From: an uncultured Rhodobacterales bacterium
GTDB taxonomy: Bacteria; Pseudomonadota; Alphaproteobacteria; Rhodobacterales; Rhodobacteraceae
Direction: 5' to 3'
DNA: 6,038 nucleotides
Assembly (NCBI GenBank): GCA_937901055.1
Contig: CALCGO010000215.1
Span: 1 to 6,038, forward strand
The position numbers were made by a program, and so were the translations under genes. The number at the start of each line of letters is the position of its first letter. The stretch's first letter is position 1. The notes under the pieces are model-generated. The model saw nothing but the letters and a program-made list of their open reading frames with translations, ran no database searches and was not told the origin of the DNA. Of the stretch, positions 1 through 6,038 are shown one piece after another.

Positions 1-1260
1 GAGAAGCCTCCTCCTACTTCTCAGGTAGGTATTGTTAAGTGGGCGATGGAGAACCTGTTTTCCTCTATCCCGAACATTATCATGTCCGTTTTGTCGATCT
101 GGGCTGTGTATTATGTCCTAAGCGGCATCCTGCCATGGATATTTCAATCCAATTGGAGCGCAACATCGCTTACCGGTTGTCGTGAGGCCATCGTCGAAAA
201 ATATGGCGAAGGCACAACGGGGGCTTGTTGGGCGGTAATCCGTGAACGCTGGCCACAACTTGTGTTTGGGTTCTACCCACGCGAGCTTTACTGGCGTCCG
301 GTTGTAGCACTGATCCTGCTGTTCATAGCGATATCACCAATCTTGTATACCGCTGTACCACGCAAGGTGCTGTTGTTCTCGATGGTGTATCCATTCTTGG
401 GGTTCTTCCTGCTATGGGGTGGTTCTATCTGGCTACCAATTTCGGCGTTTGCCGGTTTTGTTGTCGGATACCTCGCACTAACCATGTTGCCAAAAGTGAT
501 CGGCAACCTTGGCGCTACGATCGCAGCGGGTGTTTTGCCTATCATTTATTGGGTGCTAATATCTGGACCTGTTATTTCAGTCCTTAACGGCATTGCGCCA
601 ATTGGTATTGAATCTATCGACAGTGACCAGATGGGTGGCTTTATGCTGTCGATCACAATTGGTGTCACAGGTATCGCCCTGTCCCTACCAATCGGTGTAC
701 TGTTGGCCCTTGGCCGCCAGTCTCCGTTGCTTATAGTGAAGACAATCTGTGTGACCTTCATCGAGTTTATCCGTGGCGTGCCACTGATTACTCTGTTGTT
801 TGTGGCGTCGGTTCTTTTGAACTACTTCCTGCCTCCTGGCACCAACTTCGATCTTGTCCTTCGGGTTATGATCATGGTGACGTTCTTTGCTGCGGCCTAC
901 ATGGCCGAGGTGATCCGTGGGGGCTTGGCAGCCTTGCCAAAAGGGCAATACGAAGCGGCTGACGCGCTTGGTCTGGATTATTGGAAAGCAACGCGGCTTA
1001 TTATTATGCCGCAAGCGCTGAAGATTTCCATCCCGAACATCGTGAGTAACTTCATCGGCCTGTTCAAAGATACGACACTGGTTTCGATTGTTGGCTTGCT
1101 GGATCCGATGGGTCTGTCACGCGCGATCTTGGCGGATCAGAACTGGAACGGAATTGTATGGGAGCTGTATGCTTTCATCGCGGTTTTGTTCTGGGTCTTC
1201 ACATTCGGCATGTCGCGTTATTCCATGTATCTAGAGCGCAAGCTCAAGACCAGTCACTAA
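1..1260 (+). CDS. bztC: Amino acid ABC transporter permease, BztC/AapM type (5' end outside window)
   Basis: This is an inner-membrane permease subunit of a polar amino acid ABC importer. It would form the transmembrane channel with a second permease (BztB/AapQ) and the ATPase encoded next. The reading frame is open to the left edge with no stop, and the 15 codons before the ATG at 46 (ending VGIVKWA) resemble the conserved N-terminal lead of this family, so I treat the gene as 5'-partial rather than starting at 46. About nine or ten hydrophobic segments are visible. The N-terminal half carries the Cys-containing periplasmic stretch typical of BztC/AapM (GACWAVIRERW, then FGFYPRELYWRP). The C-terminal half is the MetI-like permease domain, with the EAA loop (EAADALGLDYWKATRLI) starting at 952, which contacts the ATPase. 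The ATPase gene follows after 18 bases. Substrate is inferred from the family (Glu/Gln/Asp/Asn for Bzt, broader L-amino acids for Aap). The long form seems closer to BztC, but the choice between the two names is uncertain. Confidence 0.9.
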   Translation, partial: EKPPPTSQVGIVKWAMENLFSSIPNIIMSVLSIWAVYYVLSGILPWIFQSNWSATSLTGCREAIVEKYGEGTTGACWAVIRERWPQLVFGFYPRELYWRPVVALILLFIAISPILYTAVPRKVLLFSMVYPFLGFFLLWGGSIWLPISAFAGFVVGYLALTMLPKVIGNLGATIAAGVLPIIYWVLISGPVISVLNGIAPIGIESIDSDQMGGFMLSITIGVTGIALSLPIGVLLALGRQSPLLIVKTICVTFIEFIRGVPLITLLFVASVLLNYFLPPGTNFDLVLRVMIMVTFFAAAYMAEVIRGGLAALPKGQYEAADALGLDYWKATRLIIMPQALKISIPNIVSNFIGLFKDTTLVSIVGLLDPMGLSRAILADQNWNGIVWELYAFIAVLFWVFTFGMSRYSMYLERKLKTSH

Positions 1261-1264
1261 GTTT

Positions 1265-1270
1265 TAGGAG
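1265..1270 (+). promoter_or_regulatory. Ribosome binding site of bztD
   Basis: TAGGAG lies eight bases before the ATG at 1279 and matches the Shine-Dalgarno consensus. It supports that start over later Met codons (Met14 and Met27 of the protein). Confidence 0.7.
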
Positions 1271-1278
1271 CGTTTAAA

Positions 1279-2067
1279 ATGAACGAAGAAATCAATCGTG
1301 AAATCGACCGGTCACAGATGCAAGTGTCTGACGAGGTTGCAATTCAAATCACTGGAATGAACAAATGGTACGGTGCATTCCATGTGCTTAAAGACATTAA
1401 CCTAACGGTTAATCGTGGCGAGCGCATCGTGGTGTGTGGTCCATCGGGTTCGGGTAAATCTACGCTGATCCGTTGTATCAACCGTCTTGAGGTGCATCAG
1501 GAAGGGTCAATTATCGTTGACGGAACCGAGCTATCCTCGGATCTCAAAAACATCGACAAGATCCGTTCCGAGGTTGGCATGTGCTTCCAGCACTTCAACC
1601 TGTTCCCGCACCTGACGATCTTGGAAAACTGCACGCTGGCGCCGATCTGGGTTCGCAATGTTCCCAAGAAAGAAGCCGAAGAAACCGCGATGCACTTCCT
1701 TGAGAAGGTCAAGATCCCCGAGCAGGCCGATAAATACCCCGGTCAGCTTTCCGGTGGTCAGCAACAGCGTGTGGCGATTGCCCGCTCGCTTTGCATGAAA
1801 CCACGGATCATGTTGTTCGACGAACCGACATCGGCCCTCGACCCCGAAATGATCTCCGAGGTTCTCGATACAATGATCGAGTTGGCCGAAGAAGGCATGA
1901 CAATGATTTGTGTGACCCACGAAATGGGCTTTGCCCGTAAAGTGGCGAACCGTGTGATCTTCATGGATGCGGGCCAGATCATCGAGGAAAACGAGCCCGA
2001 AGAATTCTTCGGTAATCCACAGTCTGAACGAACACAATTGTTCCTCAGCCAGATTCTGGGCCACTAA
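1279..2067 (+). CDS. bztD: Amino acid ABC transporter ATP-binding protein, BztD/AapP type
   Basis: This is the cytoplasmic ATPase that powers the amino acid importer whose permease is encoded just upstream. At 262 residues it is the usual length for the polar amino acid ABC ATPase family (GlnQ/HisP/AapP). All catalytic motifs are intact: Walker A GPSGSGKST at residues 54-62, Q-loop Gln104 in CFQHFNLFPHLT, ABC signature LSGGQQQR at 157-164, Walker B IMLFDE with Asp181 and catalytic Glu182 followed by PTSALDPE, and switch His214 in CVTHEMGF. The N-terminus has about 20 extra charged residues before the nucleotide-binding fold begins. It is probably the last gene of the transporter operon, because two hairpins, one terminator-like, follow its stop. 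The subunit class is certain; the exact substrate range (Bzt or Aap) is inferred. Confidence 0.94.
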   Translation: MNEEINREIDRSQMQVSDEVAIQITGMNKWYGAFHVLKDINLTVNRGERIVVCGPSGSGKSTLIRCINRLEVHQEGSIIVDGTELSSDLKNIDKIRSEVGMCFQHFNLFPHLTILENCTLAPIWVRNVPKKEAEETAMHFLEKVKIPEQADKYPGQLSGGQQQRVAIARSLCMKPRIMLFDEPTSALDPEMISEVLDTMIELAEEGMTMICVTHEMGFARKVANRVIFMDAGQIIEENEPEEFFGNPQSERTQLFLSQILGH

Positions 2068-2080
2068 GGTCAAAAAAACA

Positions 2081-2110
2081 GGATTGCCCGTTACGCATTC
2101 GGGCAATACC
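2081..2110 (+). other. Stem-loop downstream of bztD (first of two)
   Basis: ATTGCCCG (2083-2090) and CGGGCAAT (2100-2107) form a perfect 8-bp stem with a 9-base loop. GG at 2081-2082 can extend it by pairing CC at 2109-2110 around a bulged A. Only a weak pyrimidine stretch (CTTCT) follows on the plus strand, while a run of seven A (2072-2078) precedes it. It therefore looks more like an intrinsic terminator when read from the minus strand, or like an mRNA 3'-end-stabilising hairpin for the transporter transcript. Confidence 0.5.
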
Positions 2111-2118
2111 TTCTGGAA

Positions 2119-2157
2119 GGGCGCGGGTAGCTATGCTATGCCGCGCCCATTCTATTT
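2119..2157 (+). terminator. Candidate intrinsic terminator between bztD and argS
   Basis: GGGCGCGG (2119-2126) pairs perfectly with CCGCGCCC (2141-2148). Inside, TAGC (2128-2131) pairs with GCTA (2135-2138) around a TAT loop, and G2127 can wobble with T2139, leaving one bulged base. The stem is followed at once by the T-rich ATTCTATTT (2149-2157). This fits a Rho-independent terminator for the transporter operon. It ends only 13 bases before the argS ATG and abuts the argS Shine-Dalgarno sequence, so it may also lie in the argS leader. Confidence 0.6.
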
Positions 2158-2163
2158 GGGAAG
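2158..2163 (+). promoter_or_regulatory. Likely ribosome binding site of argS
   Basis: GGGAAG lies seven bases before the ATG at 2171. It is only a partial Shine-Dalgarno match, but the spacing is right and it lies immediately after the T-tract of the preceding hairpin. It supports 2171 over the in-frame ATG at 2138, which sits inside the hairpin's 3' half. Confidence 0.45.
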
Positions 2164-2170
2164 TCGAGAA

Positions 2171-3915
2171 ATGAACCTATTCGCCGAAATCAAAACACTC
2201 GTGTTGGAAAACCTAAATGTGCTGGTTACCGAGGGCGCATTGCCCGAGGGTCTGAACTACGCAAACGTAGCGGTCGAACCGCCCCGAGACCCGTTGCACG
2301 GCGATATGGCAACCAACGCCGCGATGGTTCTGGCGAAACCTGCTGGCTTGAAGCCGCGTGATATAGCCGAGGCATTGGCTGTGAAGTTGGCCGAAGATCC
2401 ACGCGTTCAATCAGCCGACGTCGCCGGCCCGGGCTTCTTGAACCTACGCCTTGATCCGACGCTATGGTTCGGCATCGTTAGCGAAGCATTAAGCAAGGAA
2501 GCTGATTTTGGTCGTTCCTCCATGGGGGCAGGTCGCAAAGTTAACGTGGAGTTCGTCTCCACCAACCCAACCGGCCCATTGCACGTAGGGCACACACGGG
2601 GCGCTGTATTTGGCGATGCGCTTGCTGGCCTGCTGGAATTTGCGGGCTACGATGTGACTCGGGAGTATTATATAAATGACGGCGGCGCGCAGGTTGATGT
2701 GTTGGCCCGCTCGGCTTATGAGCGGTACCGCGAAGCACACGGGCTAGAGCCGGAAATCGTCGAGGGTCTTTACCCCGGTGATTATTTGATCCCCGTTGGT
2801 CAGGCGCTAAAAGAGAAATTCGGCGACAGTTTGATTGACCAGCCCGAAAGCGTCTGGTTGCAGGACCTGCGCGAGTTTTCTACCGACATGATGATGGATA
2901 GCATCCGCTCAGACCTCGCGGCTATTGGCGTGACTATGGATGTATACTTTAGTGAAAAGTCCCTTTACGGATCGGGCAAAATCGAAGCAGCATTGAATAA
3001 CCTCGACGCCAAGGGTTTGCTCTATGAAGGTGTGTTGGAACCTCCGAAAGGCAAATTGCCCGAAGGATGGGAAGCCCGCGAGCAAACTTTGTTCAAGTCG
3101 ACAGAATACGGCGACGACGCTGATCGCCCGGTCAAAAAATCCGACGGCGGCTGGACTTATTTCGCCCCTGACATCGCCTATCACTTCGACAAAATCGAAC
3201 GCGGTTTTGATGAGTTGATCGACGTGTTAGGCGCGGACCACGGCGGCTATGTCAAACGTATGAAAGCGGCGGTCTCGGCCCTGTCAGACAACAAAGTCCC
3301 GCTGGACATAAAGCTGTGCCAGTTGGTCAAGCTATATAAAAACGGCGAACCGTTCAAAATGTCGAAACGCGCCGGGAACTTCGTTTTGTTAAGCGATGTT
3401 GTTGAACAGGTGGGCGCAGATGTGACTCGTTTCATCATGCTGACCCGTAAAACGACGCGCCGCTGGATTTCGATTTGGCCAAAGCGTTGGAGCAATCCAA
3501 AGATAACCCGGTTTTCTACGTCCAATATGCCCACGCGCGGGTGAATTCAGTTCTGACGAAAGCGGGTGAAGCGGGGCTAGAAACCAGTGACGCGAACCTC
3601 CAAAACGCCGATCTGACGCAGCTAACACACCCCGCCGAACTAAGTCTTGCGCAAAAGTTGGCGGAATGGCCACGCCTGTTGGAAATCGCTGCTAAAACCA
3701 ATGAGCCGCACAGGATTGCGTTCTACCTTTACGAATTAGCCTCGGAATTCCACGCGCTTCAGCACCTCGGCAAGATCGAACCGGACATGCGATTTATTCA
3801 GGCAGACAACCCTAAGCAAAGTATCGCCCGTATCGCACTTATCCGCGCGGTAGCCGTTGCTATTGCCGCCGGTCTTGGTATCCTTGGCGTGACCCCGGCA
3901 AAAGAGATGCGGTAA
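2171..3915 (+). pseudogene. argS: Arginyl-tRNA synthetase with a single-base frameshift
   Basis: ArgS charges tRNA-Arg with arginine in the cytoplasm and is normally essential. The start MNLFAEIKTLVL at 2171 matches the usual N-terminus; the frame is open further upstream, but that extension is unrelated sequence overlapping bztD. Visible parts are the N-terminal additional domain (residues about 1-95), the class I signature HVGH at 138-141 within NPTGPLHVGHTRGA, and KMSKR at 396-400 within FKMSKRAGNF. After Lys427 the frame breaks: frame 0 reads 30 unrelated residues and stops at 3544 (457 residues in all). The next frame, from 3451, continues exactly with the expected NDAPLDFDLAKALEQ and the DALR anticodon-binding domain (from YVQYAHAR, 3517) to a normal end, GILGVTPAKEMR. 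Adding one A to the run at 3449-3452 restores a 581-residue protein of family length. As read, the product would lack the anticodon-binding domain. No other damage is visible, which favours a sequence error or a very recent mutation. Confidence 0.93.
3449..3452 (+). other. Frameshift position in argS (A-run one base short)
   Basis: The sequence reads CGT AAA ACG ACG in frame. The family motif Arg-Lys-Asn-Asp-Ala-Pro-Leu-Asp-Phe needs CGT AAA AAC GAC GCG CCG, so one A is missing from a run of four that should be five. The downstream frame has a TAA at 3448-3450, so the two frames can be joined only in the few bases around this run. Confidence 0.85.
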
Positions 3916-3932
3916 ATTCGCACATTATGGGG

Positions 3933-3967
3933 TTGGAGTAGTGACGTATACCATATAAAGTATGCGT
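3933..3967 (+). promoter_or_regulatory. Possible promoter and inverted repeat before the SPOR gene
   Basis: The 69-base gap between argS and the SPOR gene holds TTGGAG (3933-3938) and TATAAA (3954-3959), a weak -35/-10 pair with a short 15-base spacer. Overlapping the -10-like element is an imperfect inverted repeat, ACGTATAC (3944-3951) and GTATGCGT (3960-3967), which pairs over 8 bp with one G-U. It has no T-tract, so it does not look like a terminator. It could be an operator or a leader hairpin, or chance in AT-rich spacer sequence. Confidence 0.25.
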
Positions 3968-3984
3968 GAAAGGCTGATAACCCG

Positions 3985-4869
3985 ATGCAGGAATCGCATT
4001 ACGAATCGGATTCGCATGAGTCCGCCCCGCTTGGGGCTTCTGGTGTAGTGGCTATGGCCTTACGCTGGATTGGTGCTGTGGCATCGCTAGGTCTTGTTGT
4101 CGGTATTGTTTACTGGGGTTTCCTGCTCGGCCAGCGCGATGCAACAGACGTGCCCGTCATCCGCGCCATGGAGGGCAACGCCCGCATTGTGCCAGATGAT
4201 CCGCAAGGCACGCAGGCTGATAATCAGGGGTTGGCCGTTAATGAAGTTCTGGCCGAAACCAGCCCTACGGCTGTTGATACATCCACTACCTTGGCCCCGA
4301 CACCGCAAGGCGTGACAGCCGAGGATGAAACCATGTCCGCGCTGCAACCCGCACCGGCAGAAACAACCAATTCGACACCAATCGTCGTTGATGCAGCCAC
4401 ACTGATGGTCGAGATCGATCCGGTTATCGAACCCTCCGTCGCGCCTGATGGCATGACTATGCCGGTTCGTCGCCCCGACAATTTCCTTCAAGCCGATCCA
4501 ATTTCCGATGCTATCGAAGGCCTGCTGCAAGAGCTGATCCCCGAAGAAGGCGACACGTCGTTTGAAACGCCTGATTTGCCACGTCCCGAACCTAAATTTG
4601 GCAACCCGCTGCTGGATCCGGGCGCGGCACTAATCCAACTTGGCGCGTATAACAGCCTCGAAGATGCTGGCGATGTCTGGGACGCGTACCAGACCGAGCA
4701 CGATGATCTACTGGCAAGCACAGAGCGATATATCGAACCAATCGAATCTGGTGGCCGACTGTTATACCGCCTTCGTGCTGCCGGCTTTGACGACCTTGAT
4801 CAAACGCGCGCCCTTTGTGCGGCACTTGATGCACGCGGTGTCGATTGTATTTCGGTGACGGTGCAATGA
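3985..4869 (+). CDS. SPOR-domain membrane protein
   Basis: This 294-residue protein has the layout of a single-pass inner-membrane SPOR protein. It starts with a short cytoplasmic N-terminus (about residues 1-26, acidic and Ser/His-rich). One transmembrane segment follows, at about 28-48 (WIGAVASLGLVVGIVYWGFLL). Next comes a long acidic, Pro/Thr/Ala-rich and probably disordered periplasmic linker (about 50-210). The C-terminal SPOR domain begins near residue 214 (ALIQLGAYNSLEDA) and runs to the end (CISVTVQ). SPOR domains bind denuded septal peptidoglycan, so a role in cell division or envelope maintenance is likely, but the specific partner cannot be read from sequence. GAAAGG at 3968-3973 is a possible ribosome binding site, at the long spacing of 11 bases. 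A gene of this type follows argS in many alphaproteobacteria. The stop is ATGA, its last three bases being TGA, and scpA begins 25 bases later; the nagZ gene I would expect between them is absent. Confidence 0.85.
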   Translation: MQESHYESDSHESAPLGASGVVAMALRWIGAVASLGLVVGIVYWGFLLGQRDATDVPVIRAMEGNARIVPDDPQGTQADNQGLAVNEVLAETSPTAVDTSTTLAPTPQGVTAEDETMSALQPAPAETTNSTPIVVDAATLMVEIDPVIEPSVAPDGMTMPVRRPDNFLQADPISDAIEGLLQELIPEEGDTSFETPDLPRPEPKFGNPLLDPGAALIQLGAYNSLEDAGDVWDAYQTEHDDLLASTERYIEPIESGGRLLYRLRAAGFDDLDQTRALCAALDARGVDCISVTVQ

Positions 4870-4882
4870 TTACGCAACAGAC

Positions 4883-4889
4883 AGGAGGG
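4883..4889 (+). promoter_or_regulatory. Strong ribosome binding site of scpA
   Basis: AGGAGGG is a near-perfect Shine-Dalgarno sequence five bases before the ATG at 4895. It fixes the scpA start and is the strongest ribosome binding site in the window. Confidence 0.8.
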
Positions 4890-4894
4890 TCAAC

Positions 4895-5701
4895 ATGCCC
4901 GACGATCACATAGCAGGACTGGCCGCCGAGCAAGACAGCTTTGGCGACGTCGAGGCGCGGATAGTTGCGGAATCACTGGTCGTGGATGTTGACGGCTTTG
5001 AAGGGCCGCTCGATTTGCTGTTAACCCTTTCACGGACCCAGAAAGTTGATCTGCGCAAGGTCTCCATCCTCGGGCTTGCCGAACAGTATTTGAATTTCGT
5101 CGAAGAGGCCAAGCGCTTGCGCATCGAATTGGCTGCCGATTATTTGGTCATGGCCGCATGGTTGGCCTTCCTGAAGTCGCGCCTGCTACTGCCAGCGGAC
5201 CCCGATGATGAGGGCCCGTCCGGCGAAGAAATGGCGGCACATCTAGCCTTCCAGCTTGAACGCCTTGAGGCTATGCGCCGCTCTGCCGCTCGCCTTATGG
5301 CGCGTGACCAGTTGGGCCGTGATTTCTTTGCGCGTGGCCAAACCGAAGTTGTTTCGCGTAAACGTACCGTCACCTATTCCGCAACCATTCTGGATTTGAT
5401 GCAAGCCTATGCCCGTATCAAAACCCGCGATGATTTCGAGCCGTTACACATGAAACGCAACGCCGTTTACACGATGGAGCAAGCGTTGGAGCGTATGAAA
5501 GGCTTGATTGGCCATGCCATTGAATGGGGAGACCTTTCGCAATATTTGCCCGAAGCGTGGCGCCTTGACCCTAAAAAACGCCGCTCGGCTACCGCGTCTA
5601 CATTCGCGGCAAGTCTGGAATTGGTCAAAGAGGGGCGGTTGGAGATGAAGCAGTCCGAAAGTTTTGCCCCGATTATGCTCCGCAAGACAACGGGCAAATA
5701 A
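4895..5701 (+). CDS. scpA: Segregation and condensation protein A
   Basis: ScpA is the kleisin subunit that bridges the SMC ATPase heads and binds ScpB, compacting and helping to segregate the chromosome. The 268-residue protein is of normal length for alphaproteobacteria. The family hallmark FEGPLDLLLTL lies at residues 35-45, followed by QKVDLRKVSILGLAEQYL and LAADYLVMAAWLAFLKSRLLLP, the N-terminal SMC-neck-binding region. The middle (about 120-200) is charged and linker-like. The C-terminal part (SASTF-like ATASTFAASLELVKEGRLEM, then SFAPIMLRK) is the winged-helix end that contacts the SMC head. The first 25 or so residues are an acidic lead that varies in this family; the strong ribosome binding site supports the start. 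The stop codon directly abuts the scpB start (TAAATG), so the two are almost certainly co-transcribed and translationally coupled. Confidence 0.94.
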   Translation: MPDDHIAGLAAEQDSFGDVEARIVAESLVVDVDGFEGPLDLLLTLSRTQKVDLRKVSILGLAEQYLNFVEEAKRLRIELAADYLVMAAWLAFLKSRLLLPADPDDEGPSGEEMAAHLAFQLERLEAMRRSAARLMARDQLGRDFFARGQTEVVSRKRTVTYSATILDLMQAYARIKTRDDFEPLHMKRNAVYTMEQALERMKGLIGHAIEWGDLSQYLPEAWRLDPKKRRSATASTFAASLELVKEGRLEMKQSESFAPIMLRKTTGK

Positions 5702-6038
5702 ATGAGCGATCCAACGCACGAATCTAACATCGAATCCCTGTTCGAAGCCCCCCCGATGGCAGAACAGGAACGCATGATCGAAGCGATTTTGTTTGCAGTT
5801 ACCGAACCGATGACCAGCAAACAAATCGCCGACCGTCTGCCCCATGGTTGCGAAGCCCCCGAAGCGTTAAGCTATCTGCGTAAACGCTATGAAGGCAAAG
5901 GGGTGAACCTCGTGAAAGTTGGCGATGGCTGGGCGTTTCGCACGGCCCCCGACCTTGGTTTCCTGATGCAAAAAGAAACGGTGGAGACGCGTAAGCTTTC
6001 GCGTGCTGGTGTCGAAACTCTTGCGATTATTGCTTATC
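5702..6038 (+). CDS. scpB: Segregation and condensation protein B (3' end outside window)
   Basis: The frame stays open from the ATG at 5702 to the right edge, giving 112 codons. The translation shows the ScpB N-terminal winged-helix domain: RMIEAILFAVTEPMTSKQIADRL (residues 24-46), then LRKRYEGKGVNLVKVGDGWAFRTAPDL, and the start of the second winged helix, KLSRAGVETLAIIAY (about 98-112). ScpB dimerises and binds ScpA in the SMC condensin complex. The start follows the scpA stop with no gap and no clear Shine-Dalgarno sequence, so initiation probably depends on ribosomes finishing scpA. An internal ATG at 5756 (Met19) would also be compatible with the conserved domain. A run of seven C (5748-5754) near the start leaves the frame intact. 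Confidence 0.92.
   Translation, partial: MSDPTHESNIESLFEAPPMAEQERMIEAILFAVTEPMTSKQIADRLPHGCEAPEALSYLRKRYEGKGVNLVKVGDGWAFRTAPDLGFLMQKETVETRKLSRAGVETLAIIAY

Noticed and set aside
46..48. ATG at 46 as the start of the permease gene
   Set aside because: The frame is open to position 1 and the residues before Met look like the conserved N-terminal lead of this permease family. No good ribosome binding site precedes it at normal spacing.
1531..2106. Long minus-strand open frames opposite bztD and other genes (for example 1531-2106 and 4087-4530)
   Set aside because: They lie antisense to well-recognised genes, have composition typical of shadow frames (Cys/His/Arg-rich, no domain), and lack plausible start signals.
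2084..2112. TTGCCC / TACCTT with a 17-base spacer as an argS promoter
   Set aside because: The -10 match is weak (three of six) and the -35 bases are explained by the hairpin arm. It cannot be told from chance.
1967..2170. N-terminal extension of argS back to 1967, or to the in-frame ATG at 2138
   Set aside because: The extension runs through the 3' end of bztD in another frame and then through both hairpins, with no resemblance to ArgS. The ATG at 2138 lies inside the hairpin stem, while MNLFAEI at 2171 is the usual family start.
3446..3454. Programmed ribosomal frameshift in argS
   Set aside because: There is no classic slippery heptamer, a run of only four A gives poor re-pairing, and I know of no such regulation in ArgS. 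A missing base is the simpler explanation.
3475..3915. Separate 146-residue gene starting at TTG 3475
   Set aside because: It is the displaced C-terminal part of ArgS. It has no ribosome binding site, and the homology begins before its TTG, at 3451.
4866..4913. 15-codon frame from the ATGA overlap at the SPOR stop as a small gene
   Set aside because: It is very short, has no recognisable features, and overlaps the scpA ribosome binding site and start. It is mentioned only as a possible trace of a lost downstream gene.

Overview
The window looks like a stretch of chromosome from an alphaproteobacterium of the Rhodobacterales, most likely the marine Roseobacter group. The reasons are the ScpA and ScpB sequence style, the order argS / SPOR-domain gene / scpA / scpB, a Bzt-type acidic amino acid ABC transporter, and a base composition that is near balanced by eye rather than very GC-rich. 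No genus can be named from the sequence alone. All genes lie on the plus strand; I found no convincing minus-strand gene, RNA gene, insertion sequence or CRISPR array.

Layout: (1) 1-2067 holds the end of an amino acid ABC transporter operon: a permease whose start lies before the window (bztC/aapM type), then its ATPase (bztD/aapP type). (2) 2068-2170 is a short intergenic region with two tandem hairpins. The second is a good intrinsic-terminator candidate that ends directly against the argS ribosome binding site. (3) 2171-3915 is argS (arginyl-tRNA synthetase), broken by a one-base deletion in an A-run at 3449-3452. Without the deletion it would encode a normal 581-residue enzyme. (4) 3916-3984 is a short gap with an imperfect inverted repeat and a weak promoter-like sequence. 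(5) 3985-4869 encodes a membrane-anchored SPOR-domain protein. (6) 4895-5701 is scpA, and (7) 5702-6038 is the first part of scpB, which runs off the right edge.

How the genes work together: BztC and BztD form the membrane and energy-coupling parts of a high-affinity importer for glutamate, glutamine, aspartate and asparagine or a similar range; the binding protein and second permease are expected upstream. The second block is a housekeeping cluster covering tRNA charging (argS), septal peptidoglycan binding (SPOR protein) and chromosome organisation (ScpA and ScpB, partners of SMC).

I see no undescribed biological system here. The points worth a second look are the argS frameshift (sequence error or real mutation), the terminator-like hairpin in the argS leader, and the absence of nagZ, which as I recall usually sits between the SPOR gene and scpA in this group.
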